Shown piece after piece: positions 47,893 to 58,256 of a DNA stretch of 64,000 nucleotides. The stretch lies in the NCBI GenBank assembly GCA_019828565.1, contig JAHDYR010000007.1:248001-312000 (forward strand). The letters run 5' to 3'. How positions within the stretch are numbered: the first letter of the stretch is position 1; each line of letters begins with the position of its first letter. Position numbers and translations under genes: made by a program. This stretch comes from Carpediemonas membranifera (Eukaryota; Fornicata). The notes beneath the pieces were generated by a model. The model saw only the letters and a program-made list of their open reading frames with translations. It was not told the DNA's origin and did not search any database.

Positions 47893-48603
47893 TTATTGAT
47901 CCAGGCTCTCGTTGTTGAAGCGTGTCACCATCTCGAAGAAGGCTGTCATGCGTGTCTTCTTGACCATGACAGAGACATTGACGATCTCTGGGTCATTCTC
48001 CTGTCGCTGACGTCTGAAGATCTCCATGGGCATCTCCTCTACCGTGGCCCTGTCATCGGCGACCATACTGGCCCAGGCCATCAACTCCCAGTGCTCAAGC
48101 TCTCTTGCCCTCTCTCCTGAGGCTGAGATGATGCTTGCGAAAAGCTGCGTGTAGTCGGGCATCTCTATAGGTGAGGGCGTGTCCACGATCTCCTGAGACA
48201 TGGGCGCAGGGGTAGATGGCAAGCGTGCCTGGGCGGCCGATAGCTCGTCTTGAACGTCTCTGAGAATGAGATCTAGCTTAGCGACATCGTAGTTCGCGTG
48301 CTGTGCTGTTCTGTGGGTGTAGAGATCAAGAGCACGCTAGACGAATGCACGAACGTAGCTGAGCTCGGAAATCTCAAGTTTTGCTGTGTTAAGGGTCTTA
48401 GATGAAGGCAGATACCGAGCATTCTTGCCATTAGCGAAGGAACACTTTCGTGCGTTGTGCTCACGGCTGTAGCAAACACTGCACTTCTTACCAGTCCATG
48501 AACATTCCTCAGAAACCTTCTTGAGCTGCTCTCGTAGCTCATTCGGCCATCCACTAAGAGTAACCAGATCCTTGAACGCTTTCTTCATCGCAGACAAAAG
48601 CAA
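47893..48603 (-). pseudogene. Zinc-knuckle protein with in-frame TAG, unknown element
   Basis: Starts MLLSAMKKAFKDLVTLSG at 48603. A CCHC knuckle CSVCYSREHNARKC is followed by KTLNTAKLEISELSYVRAFV, TAG at 48337-48339, and then open frame RALDLYTHRTAQHANYDVAK ... PIEMPDYTQLFASII to 47893. The knuckle suggests a nucleic-acid-binding Gag or ORF1. No pol is attached. Confidence 0.45.
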
Positions 48604-48679
48604 AATTTTGTCTTTATGGACCCCGCTACATAAATCTTAATAAAGGGTAATAAGCACCATAATGTCTATTTTAGATTGG

Positions 48680-49200
48680 ACGCACGATACATGGGTATAT
48701 CTTGCACTCGTCTGCATCCGAGGGGTGAGGCCTTGCTCTTTCATGATGCTATAGTGAGTCTCACGGTCCTGCTCTGAGTCATAGAAGACGACGATCTTTC
48801 CTGCAACGTGCTCTGCATGGGCCTAGTCGCCCTGAATAGATGATCGTACAACATCAAGAGGAGCTTCGGCATGGGTGATGAGGTCGAGCTCATATTCCTG
48901 ATTGGCCTGATCAGACCTTCTCGCCGTTACCCTGTGCTGAATGTTGGCGGGAACGTGACTGCGGATAAATCTCCTCCAAGCGGTGTCAGATTGGAGAAGT
49001 GATTCTATCTCCTCCATATTCTGGATATTACACACGAGAGACTTGATCTTCGAGGTAACAGGAGATATCCGCACAATATCAAGGTTAAGCCTACCTGCAA
49101 GAGAGTTCATTATGCGGATCTCGTCGTTAACGGCATTGTATCCGTTTTTGATGGACTTGAGCTGGTTCGTTAGTTGAATCAGGCGCTCCGTGTCGGCCAG
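48680..49200 (-). pseudogene. Unrecognised ORF with in-frame TAG
   Basis: The frame reads LADTERLIQLTNQLKSIKNG, MNSLAGRLNLDIVRISPVTS, then TAG at 48823-48825, then AHAEHVAGKIVVFYDSEQDR to about 48680. A short coiled coil is likely at the start. Upstream it meets the LINE-c ORF1 tail in another frame. Family unknown. Confidence 0.35.
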
Positions 49201-49571
49201 GACATGTCGCTAGAAGTCTCGCTCTCCATTTGGCTGTCACTGTCACTGTCGCCTGTGCCCTGTTCCTGTTGGCCCATCTGGCTCTGCATGCTCGCCATCA
49301 TGTTCATGAACTGGGCCATGGCGTCCATCATCGGGTTGGGTGGCTATCCTTTGCTTCTTGGCCTTGGCCTTCTTCTTCCGCTTCGGCACCATGGTGATCG
49401 TCTTCTCCCCTCCGGGCCCTGAGGCCACTGTCGGGGCCTCACTGCTGGTTGCCGGTCCCTGCTTCTGTGCGGCTATCTGAGCTGCCTTGAGATTGGAGAT
49501 GGTCTGCTGAGCCTCAGCTAACTGCTTCTGAAGGCGGAGTCTGTCCGATTCCCAGTCAGACGCCTGTTTGC
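49201..49571 (-). mobile_element. LINE-c fragment: C-terminal part of ORF1
   Basis: Minus-strand reading gives a coiled coil (DWESDRLRLQKQLAEAQQTI), a basic stretch (VPKRKKKAKAKKQRIA), a Met/Gln helix (MDAMAQFMNMMASMQSQMGQ, after a frame change near 49345) and an acidic Ser tail. This is the layout of the LINE-a ORF1 C-terminus (15860-16187). It ends precisely at the gypsy F LTR, indicating F inserted into it. Confidence 0.6.
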
Positions 49572-49689
49572 TGTGCGATTCTTCTAGAGACGGATGGGTT
49601 TATACAAGGAAGGGACGACACCCAATGTGTCGACCCGCGGCGTATCGAATCGCCAATCAAATTAATAAATTGAGTGGCGAACCGTCACA
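49572..49689 (-). repeat. 3' LTR of gypsy F (118 bp)
   Basis: On the minus strand TGTGACGGTTC ... GAATCGCACA. Contains a CGACAC/GTGTCG hairpin (49616-49632). It follows a purine tract and ends against LINE-c. Confidence 0.7.
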
Positions 49690-49721
49690 CTACCTCCCCA
49701 GAGGCAAGGCCACGAAGCCTC
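49690..49721 (-). promoter_or_regulatory. Hairpin plus polypurine tract before 3' LTR of gypsy F
   Basis: Minus strand GAGGC-N11-GCCTC followed by TGGGGAGGTAG, then the LTR TG. Same arrangement as in A, B and N, but a different stem. Confidence 0.65.
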
Positions 49722-49906
49722 ACAAAGCAAACAGGGCTCAGCAATGCCGCTAGCGGCAAGCGCACAGTCGATCCTGCAGCAGGATCTAGCGGCAGAGGTC
49801 GGGGCTCCTCCCTTCTGAGCAATGGCGAGGAGAAAATGATGTTGCCCAAGCGATCGTTTATTTGTTAGAGCAGGACGCTGACCCAATGTCCTGCTTGATG
49901 GTGAGA

Positions 49907-50536
49907 TTATAGCTGCCAGCCATTGCGGCGGCAGGCGGCTTCAATCGTGCGGCGCCAGGCGGGGTGGCTCTCAAGGAATGCGTCCAGGGGGGCGAGTTGG
50001 GCGGTCGAGGCGTCGAGACGGACCTCGGAGTCCTCTTCAGACTCGTAACCAGCCCAGTGGACAGTCAGCATGATGGTCTTGCTACCCGGGCTACGTCTGC
50101 GTGCGGAGACGATCGATTCGACTTCATACTCACCTTCCTGCTCGGCGATTATAGCCTTAAGGGTGTCGAGGTCTTGAGTGCCGGCCCAGGCTTTGAGGCG
50201 TCGGTCGGAGACCTCCATGTTCTTTCCAGTCGTGAGGTGTTCGATGATGGAAGAAGAGGAGTGGCTCCCGCGGCCAATGAACCTGAATGGTCCGCGCCAG
50301 TTAGCTTCGATCTTGGCAGACTTGGGGCGGAGGAGCATCGCTAGGGAGCCGGGCTCGTGTGCAGGGGGGTGAGGAGGCGCGGAAGCTGCCTTGCTGGCGG
50401 TATAGCGTGCAAGAGCGTCGCGTGCGGCCTTGAGGACTGAGGGATCAGCCATTCCTTCTGTGAACGGGAAGAGGATGTCCAGCGGAGAAGCCTTGGTTGA
50501 GGAAACATGCTTAGTGTTGAGTAGATACACGGACAC
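49907..50536 (-). pseudogene. Integrase C-terminus and chromodomain of gypsy F
   Basis: Begins inside the integrase (VYLLNTKHVSSTKASPLDIL). SH3-like region EANWRGPFRFIGRG. Chromodomain GEYEVESIVSARRR ... LTVHWAGYESEEDSEVR. Most like gypsy C in this region (VHWLGYESAEDSD). The catalytic core is absent. Confidence 0.85.
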
Positions 50537-50539
50537 GCA

Positions 50540-53333
50540 GCGCCCTTGGCTCCCTTGGTTGGCTTCGGCCGAGATGTTCCACGACTTCGTGGACGCCGTT
50601 CGAGCCTATTGGGCTGCTGATGCTGCTAACGATAAGCACGTCAGAGAGCTCATAGCGCCTAACGTTTCTAGCGTCATTCGCCTACGTATTCCAACCTTCG
50701 ACGACCTCGAAGACGAAGAGCTGATAACACGTATCGATCAGGTATTCTTCACGCCCCGTTCTCAGCTTGCCGCTCTTAGGGCTCTTCATGCGATCCAATT
50801 CCCCCCCTATAGCGGCTCTTTGCCAACTATGCCCGAACTGCTTCAGTACGTCCAGCAGTTTAACCAGTTGGTGAATTCGCTCGATCCTGAGACTATGCCA
50901 CCCGTCAAGATCGTCCGAAAGGCTTTTATGGTCTCGCTCCCCGCCACGTTGCGGGAGATGGTCGAAATGACCGAGCCCGACGACTTCGCAGCGGCGGCTG
51001 CCTCAGCCATGACCGAACTCGACGACCTCCTCGACCGCGCGAGCATTGTCCCTGACCGCGCGCCCCCTCAGGCAAGGCAGGCGCCCGTGCGAGTGGCGCC
51101 CCAGCGGCAGGCCCTCCGACAGGCCCCCCGCGAGCGGCCTGTCAAGCGGGACCCCGCCCAGATCCACTGCTTTGGCTGTGGCGAGCTTGGGCACCGTAGA
51201 GAGGACTGCCCTAATCGCCAGAGGCAGGGCTTTTATTCGACTGGCATCCATCCCGCTGCCCGCCACCAGCCGCAGGCACGGCCTCAGGCGAAGTTTATGG
51301 CCTATCAGGTCATGACTACTGATGATGCACCCACTATCAACATCTCGGTAGGCCCGGCCTCTGACGAGACTCAGCAGGTCGAGGTGGTCGCTCTTCTCGA
51401 TACCGGCTCCACCGTGGACTTGATCAACGAAGGAGTGCTCGACCTCCTCCCTGGCCTTCCCATGGCGCGTACAGCCCTCGAGGTGGACACCGCCAGCGGT
51501 CCTACTGTCCTGGAACGCTGTGTTTTCCTCAAGGTCTATCTGAACGGCTTGAAGACGACAATGCCGTTCTACGTCACCGATGCCGCCAATAGTGTTGTTT
51601 TCAGTTACAACAGCATGAAGGAGCTTGACTTAGTGCACCATCTCGCCAATACGACCAAACTTGGCAACATCGATGCCGAGGAGGACATTTCCACAACGAG
51701 AATGGATGAGTGGGGAGATGACGAGGATCTTTTCATTGTAGAAAGCACCGAAACCGAGCCGGTGCCTTCTTCTCCTCCCCCTCGCGCGAATTCCGCCAAA
51801 ACGTCTTTCTTCCCTCAACAGATCGAGCAGGTTAAAGACAAGTATTGTTCGCTATTTTCGACCGATATGCACCCAGACGGTGCTGATATGACCCCCATGA
51901 CGATCGAACTCGTCGAAAACGCCTCTCCAGTTGCTGTCCCCCCGCGCCGGCAGAGCCCCGCTGTCAGACAGCAGATCGATGCTGAGGTTGCTGCCCTCCT
52001 CGAGAATGGTATCATCGAGCCCTCTACCTCAGCCTGGAGTGCCCCTGCCTTTACCGTCCCGAAGAAGGGTGGACTTAGAAGGATGGTGATCGATTACCGC
52101 CTCCTGAATGAGACCGTCAAGGATCACGTCCACCCCCTTCCCAACCCAGATGAGATTTTGGCCAGGCTGTCTGGAAAGATATGCTTCGCTACCCTTGACC
52201 TCATCTCGGGCTACCATCAGATCCCTTTGGACCCCGAGTCGCGTCCTCTCACAGCCTTCTCCACGGCCGAGGGCCTCTTCCAGTTTACCAGAGTTCCCTT
52301 TGGTATCAAGACGGCCCCCGCCTTCTTCCAGGCGACCATGAGGCAGGTCCTACACGGACTGATAGGGACGAAATGTGAGGTTTTCATCGACGATATCGTG
52401 GTATACGGCACCTCCCCCGAGGAGTTGGCCCACAACCTCGATGCGGTCTTGGCGCGACTCGCCGATCACCGCTTTACCCTCCACCCCATAAAGTGCAAGC
52501 TCTATGCCGAAGAGATTGACTACCTTGGCCACATAGCCTCGGGTAAGGGAGTGCGTATGTCCGACGATAGGACTAAAGCCATCCTAGATATGGCCCCGCC
52601 CAAGGATATCTCTACGACAAGAGCATTCCTGGGCGCTGTCAACTATTTCCGGAGATTTGTCCCGGGCCTGGGCTCGACAGTTGCCCCTCTCTATGGCCTG
52701 ACCTCCGGTAAGACTCCGTGGAAGTGGACAGTCGAGCATGAAGACGCCTTCCAGGCTACGAAACGCCTCATCGCGTCCGCAGGTACACTGTCACACTTGG
52801 ACTACCGATACCCGATAATTGTCCGGACCGATGCTTCAGACATTGGTTGTGGTGGTATGATTCTGAACCTCATCGACGGAAAGGAGCACATAGTCGAGTA
52901 TTGCTCCCACACATTCACCAACGCCGAGAAGCGCTGGGCCACCATCGAGAAAGAGGCGTTTGGAGTGTTCTTTGCAGTCGTTGGCAAGTTCTCTCATCAC
53001 TTGCTGGGTCATCCGTTTACGATACAGACGGATCACCGCAACCTGGTGTACATGAGGAAGAGTCTCACCCCTAAGGTCATGCGATGGGCCCTACGGATGC
53101 AAGAGTACTCTTACACCATTGAACACATCCCGGGTAAGGAAAACGTCGTCACCGACGCCCTTTCCCGTTGCCTCTTTGCACGTCCAAATGTCAAGGCAAT
53201 TGCCCAGCTCTGCTTTGACCAAGTGCACAATGCTCAGGCCGGCCATATGGGCCGAGACGAAACCCTTCGCCGACTTAAGCAGCTCGACTACGTCTGGCCT
53301 TCGATGGCCAAGGACGTCGATGACTTTCCCTGA
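50540..53333 (+). CDS. Gag, protease, RT, RNase H and start of integrase of gypsy K
   Basis: One long frame; the formal start at 50430 lies in gypsy F DNA and a better internal start is MFHDFVDAVRAYW (50572). Gag with one CCHC knuckle (CFGCGELGHRREDC). Protease LLDTGSTVDLI. RT: FTVPKKGGLRRMVIDYRLLN, FATLDLISGYHQI, RVPFGIKTAPAFFQ and EVFIDDIVVYG. RNase H: VRTDASDIGCGGMIL and WATIEKEAFGVFFAV. Integrase zinc domain begins (NAQAGHMGRDET) but is truncated at AKDVDDF by the deletion at about 53330. Confidence 0.9.
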
Positions 53334-54423
53334 GGACCATCGCGGCAACCGTTACGTGTTGACTTTTGTCGACATGTTCTCACGGTTTGTCGAGTTTATT
53401 CCCACTCGGAGAGCGACTAGCGATGAAGCACTCGCCGCGATGCTGCAAGTTTTTGGACGGTACGGTGTCCCTAAGGCCTTGCGTACTGACCAGGGTGCCC
53501 AGTTTGTTTCGACTGCCGTCCAGGAGCTGTCCGAGGTTATGGGTATCAAGCGAATCTTGACCCTACCCTATCACCATAGGGCTAATGGACTCGTCGAGAG
53601 AGCCAACCGCGAACTGAACAGACACATCCGTGCGATTACGGCCGAAAAGCGCCTCACGGACTCTTGGTCTGTCTATCTTCCGATGGTGCAGCGAATCTGC
53701 AACGCTACTCCGAACTCAACGATTGGCGTCGAGCCAGCTAAGATCATGCTTGGTGACATTGATCTGGGCATGAACCTTCTCGGTAGAAAGGAGGGAAGGG
53801 ATGTAGATTCGACTTCTCCGTCCCCCACGCACGAGTCTGTCCAGAGCATGATCGCCGCACAGCAGCTAGTGATCGAGGCTGCCCGTACGACCCAGCACGA
53901 GACACTCGAGTCCCGTGGCGATGCTGAGGAGACCACTGACCCTCTACCCGTTGGGTCTCAGGTGTTGGTCACTCACCCCGACGATAGACGCCCCGACCGT
54001 CTCGCCCCGCTATACTTGGGCCCTTACGAGGTGACGGAGATCCAAGGCGACATCTACAAGGTGGTTAGTCCCGAGTCTGGACGCGCGATGCAGTACCACG
54101 CGACACGGATCATACCCTATACGGGAGCGACGATTGATCCTATCCAGTTAGTCGCCCTGGATTACGACTCCTACCTCGTGGAGCGGATCGTCGACCACAA
54201 GCCCGGTCGTAAGAAGACTAAGTGGCAGTTCAAGATCCGTTGGGACGGTTATGACCCTGAGGATGACTCCTGGATCCCTTACGTCGATGCTAAGGATCTG
54301 CAGGTCCTGGATGAGTATCTCGAGGCTCATCAGGAGATTCACCTTCAGGAGGGAAGTGTAGCACGTGAGTCTGCGAAGCCCACTGCGAACCCCGGCCTGC
54401 GGGGCCGGGTGCGAACCCAATAA
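53330..54423 (+). pseudogene. Integrase core and chromodomain of gypsy K
   Basis: The real homology starts at EDHRGNRYVLTFVDMFSRFV (from about 53331). Catalytic LRTDQGAQF (second Asp) and NGLVERAN (Glu) are present. The Cys pair of the zinc domain and the first Asp are deleted, together with a frame change. SH3-like region LGPYEVTEI and chromodomain DSYLVERIVDHKPGRKKTKW ... IRWDGYDPEDDSW. Integrase cannot be functional. Confidence 0.87.
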
Positions 54424-54469
54424 ATACAACGACACGACAACATGAATCACAACGATTTACGACTACAAG

Positions 54470-54818
54470 ACCGGCACAGAGGTTGCTGTGATCAGTGTGG
54501 ACGTGCAGGTCATCCTTGATCAGGAAGAGTGGCTCGAAGACCTTGTTGGTCAGAACCGAGATCACGGCATGTAGCTCTTGTTCATACGTCGACCAATTTG
54601 CCATGGTCTTGTCATACGTCTTCTGGAAGCATGCCAGGATCGAGACGGAACCGTCCTCCTCTTCCTGCACTAGGACTCCGCCCTCGCCAAGCGAGGACGC
54701 GTCAGTGTAAATGTGCCACGGTCTGGAGAGGTCTGGGTATGAGAGACATATGTGAAGCGCGAGCTGGGCCTTGACGTCTTCGAAGGCCTCGAGCTGTAGG
54801 TCGCCAAAGCTGAATTCT
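54470..54818 (-). pseudogene. RNase H fragment of a further gypsy element (H)
   Basis: EFSFGDLQLEAFEDVKAQLA is the RT-RNase H junction; HIYTDASSLGEGGVLVQEEE, WSTYEQELHAVISVL and HVHTDHSNLCAGL are RNase H motifs. It lies directly beside the gypsy G LTR, so G appears to have inserted into it. Confidence 0.8.
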
Positions 54819-54911
54819 TGTGGGCCCAAACAATTTAGAGAGTGAAATTTAGAAGCAGGTTTGAGATCATTGACCAAATAAGACTGATCATTAAATGAGG
54901 TCGTCATGACA
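54819..54911 (-). repeat. 3' LTR of gypsy G (93 bp)
   Basis: On the minus strand TGTCATGACG ... TTTGGGCCCACA. Boundaries from the preceding purine tract and from RNase H coding sequence of H on the other side. Confidence 0.65.
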
Positions 54912-55225
54912 CTTCCCCCCATGATCCCAAACCGTCCACAAGCTCAAACGTGCCTCCCAACCGTCAGCAAAAATTCTAACGGTTCAAGTCCGGCGAAATG
55001 CAAAACCCGCCAGACCGACTCCAGTGAAGTCAAAAACGCAATTGAGCACAATAGTCTGAAGAACGCTGTTCTAAACGAACAAATAGCGCACAGAATGGTG
55101 TAGAACATAAGAAATAACCAATATCAGTAACTAGTAACTATTCCAACGTTCTGCTCTTCCCCCCCTAGGCTGCGGTCACCAACTGGGCAAAACCCCAAAA
55201 TGGCTTTTTGATGAGCCGTTGGTTA
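54912..55225 (-). promoter_or_regulatory. 3' noncoding region of gypsy G with two purine tracts
   Basis: Minus strand: an internal tract AGGGGGGGAAG at about 55155-55167 and the terminal tract GGGGGGAAG at 54912-54920 touching the LTR. About 240 bp lie between them, similar to gypsy N. No antisense ORF. Confidence 0.55.
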
Positions 55226-58200
55226 TTAGCGCTGCCTATAGGAAGCTAATTTCCTTTGACCTCGGAGTTTTCTGCGCAAACTCGGTTTGTCTGCGAGGTA
55301 CTCCTCAAACGCCCTAAGTTCATCAAGGTCGGCGTTGAAGCGTTCCCATGTCGCCTCTTCCTCGAGGTACCCCTCCCACAGCACATGTAGGTGAAGGACG
55401 CCGTCCTCAAATTTGTGAGAGTCGATCGCTTCTACGACATATTCGTCAACTCTCTGGGCCGCGAGCCGTGTCAACTCAGCCCTTGTCGCGTCAGACTCAA
55501 AATGTCTTAGACGCTCGGCATGGACCTTAGCCACTACGCCTGTCGTCAGGTTCTCCACGAAGTAAACGTTCGGCGACTCTGCGGGTCCCTGGCACCACAT
55601 TGGCCCAGCCAGCTTCGTGCGGCGGCCGACAGTGGTCGTTACCAGCACTGGCTTGTTCGATAGGGCCACGTGCGATGCTTCTGCTGGTGTTTGTTGTTGC
55701 AGCGCCTGGTCTTGGATGACTCTCTGTAGTTCCAGGCTGCGCTTGAAGGCCTCAAATGGCATCTTGCTCTCATTGCTCATGATCTCTTCTGGTCTTACGA
55801 CCACGTCTTGGTTATAAAGCAAATTCAGTGGCGATAGGCCTGTCCTGGCCACAGATGTTGAATTAATGATGTACTGAGCCAAAGGTAGTAGCCGTGTCCA
55901 TCTAAACTCCTGCAGATCGAGCATTAGCGTCTCTAGATGCCTCTTAACCTCGGCGTTGACCCTCTCAACTATTCCTTGAGAACCCGGGCGGTAAGGCGTG
56001 CCGACGTGATGTTGCGACCCGAGCCTTTCCATTAGAGCGTCAATCAGCTTATTTCTATACTGGCTGCCCCCGTCGCTGTGAATCACCCGGGGAATTCCGT
56101 AGTGACCCACCCAGGCCAAAATTGCCCCTGCCGCGGCATCTGCGTCCGTCGAACGCGTGGGGACCAGCATAGTTAGCTTCGAGTACGTGTCAATTAACAC
56201 GCACACGTACCGCAGACCCTCGCTCTCCGCGATGGGTCCGATCGTGTCTACCTGCACGACATCAAACGGCAGGCGACCTGCCGTACGGTGGCGCAAGTGT
56301 TGGACGGGCTTGGCCGTCTTGCGCGTGACCTGGCACACAGGACACGACTGGACAAACTCCTCTGCGTCCTTATACATGCCCCTCCACCTCCTACCGAGCG
56401 ATATAAGCTTGTTCACCGTCGCTCTCGCTCCGAGATGGCCGTGTATGCCTCCGTGAACCTCGGAGATCCACGTGGCGTGATCATCTGCCTCGACTGTTGC
56501 ACCGCATAGGCGAGATAGCGCGTCGGCAGCACCGTTCGCTTGACCAGGCACGTGTACGACGGAATAGTCGAACCTTTCCAGTGCCATGCGCCATCTAGTT
56601 ACCTTAGCGTTCGTGCTTGTCGCGATATACAGCAAATTCCGGTGGTCCGTTCTCACAGTAAACGGCCTGCCTACTAGGAACCGCTCGGCCTTGATCATAG
56701 CGTAATAAATGCCGAAGCCTTCCTTTTCATAGGTGCTCCACCTTCTTTGAACATCCGATAGTGTCTTGGAATAGAAAGCAATCGGACGCTCCTCCCCGCC
56801 TTCGATCTGTAACAAAACTGCCCCGACAGCGTAGTCACTCGCGTCGGTTTGTAGGATTAATTGGCAGCCACGCTTGGGGTGACTTAACATGTTTTTCTGA
56901 GATAGGGTCGCTTTGATGTCGACTAGGGCATCTTGTTGGGCCTTCTCCCAACGGAACTCTTCCTTGGCTCTCGTCAGAGCCAGGACTGGCTCCATCATAT
57001 TGCCGTAGTTCGGAATCATATGGCTAAAATAGTTCGTGAACCCGAGTAAGGTTCTGACTCCGGCAACATCTCTCGGGCTGGTTAGGCGGTCGATGCCTTC
57101 TAGGCGGTCAGGCGCGATTCGCTTGCCGTCGCCATTCACAAGCCAGCCCAAGTATTCTATTTCTGTCAGTCCGAACTCAGACTTGGACAGATTCAGCTTC
57201 AACTTGGCCGAGTTGAGCTTTCTCAAGACATAGTCCAGATTGTCGAGGTACTCTCTCTGGTTCTCTCCGAATATTACTATGTCGTCTACATATGCGAGAC
57301 ACCGTGTCCACAGTGCATCGCCCAGTGCGGATTCGAGGGTCTTCTGACAGAAGGCTGCGGCCCCTTTGAGTCCGAAAGCTAAACGCTTGTACTGGTACTT
57401 ACGCTTCCCAACTGTAAACGCCGTTAGTCTGCGTGAGCTCTTGGTCATAGGAATCTGGTGAAAGGCCTTGCTTAGGTCCAGCTTAGCGAAGAGGGTCTTA
57501 CCCTCTAGTCTTGCTACCAGATCGTCAATGATAGGGAGGTCGTGATCGAAGTCCTCCGTCGCGTCGTTAAGGCGCCGAAAGTCCAAGCAGAGCCTGCGGG
57601 TGCGATCGCGCTTCCATACAAGCACCGTAGGATTGTTATAGTTGCTCGTAGACTCCTCAATCACATTCAGATCCTCCAGCTGCGCCGTCTGGCGCTGCAT
57701 ATCCTCTCTTTCTTCAGCCGAGACGCGGTATGGAGGGATGTTGATAACCTTCTGGTTTGTAAGAACCAGTTCGAAGGGTGGAACGTCTGCTGGCTGCGAA
57801 ATGTCGCCGAGAACGTCTTTGTACTTGCTTAGGATGGTATTAGTCTCTTCAGGGAAGCTACGTATCTGTAGTTCGTGCTCCGCTTCAGCAAGGGTAAATA
57901 ACGTCTCATCTACTTCATCTTCATCAAGCTCCGCGAAGTGTGGCTCTCCAGAATTCTCCATCGTCGGCTTGACGATCGTGATTAGCCCCAACGCACTTAA
58001 AGTCGATATTCCCATAACTAATGTCGGCTTCAGCCCGGGTAGCACCCGCAAATTGAGAGCAGCTTGAGTTCTCCGCCCAGTAGATGGCAACACTCCAAAA
58101 TCTGCACTCAACTTAACAATGCCGGGTGAGTTGTAAATCGTACCAGTGGCCAGCTTAACCTTAGCATGGTCGGGCTCGACGACTAGGCCGAGCTCTTTGA

Positions 58201-58238
58201 CGAGGGATTGGGATATAAAGTCGGCAGAGGCCCCTGTA
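55226..58238 (-). CDS. Pol of gypsy G: protease end, RT, RNase H, integrase, chromodomain
   Basis: The frame is open from 58238; the first Met is at 58111 (MSADFGVLPSTGR). The protease end TGASADFISQSLVKELG lacks its Asp because of the junction. RT: LCLDFRRLND, LFAKLDLSKAFHQIPM, RLAFGLKGAAAFCQ and CLAYVDDIVIFG. RNase H: LQTDASDYAVGAVLLQ and WSTYEKEGFGIYYAM. Integrase: CPVCQ, QVDTIGPIAES, IHSDGGSQY and QGIVERVN. Chromodomain DEYVVEAIDSHKFE ... LHVLWEGYLEEEATWERF. No frameshift in 960 codons. Confidence 0.93.
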
Positions 58239-58256
58239 GAAGAAAGAAAGAAAGAA

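Larger units (their letters stand above)
49572..50536 (-). mobile_element. Ty3/gypsy retrotransposon F (3' end)
   Basis: Integrase C-terminus plus chromodomain, hairpin plus purine tract, 3' LTR. It is cut at about 50536, where gypsy K begins on the other strand, head to head. Confidence 0.82.
50540..54423 (+). mobile_element. Ty3/gypsy retrotransposon K (LTRs missing)
   Basis: Gag, protease, RT, RNase H, integrase and chromodomain on the plus strand. The 5' end is cut at the junction with gypsy F and no 3' LTR is seen before the RNase H scrap H. Gag is related to gypsy R1. Confidence 0.87.
54819..58238 (-). mobile_element. Ty3/gypsy retrotransposon G (5' end lost)
   Basis: From the protease through chromodomain, followed by a 300-bp tail with two purine tracts and a 93-bp 3' LTR. 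Gag and most of the protease active site are cut off at 58238 by the tail of LINE-b. Confidence 0.87.

Noticed and set aside
50430-50571. N-terminal 47 codons of the 967-aa gypsy K frame
   Set aside because: This part is the reverse strand of gypsy F integrase. Homology with R1 Gag begins only near MFHDFVDAVRAYW.
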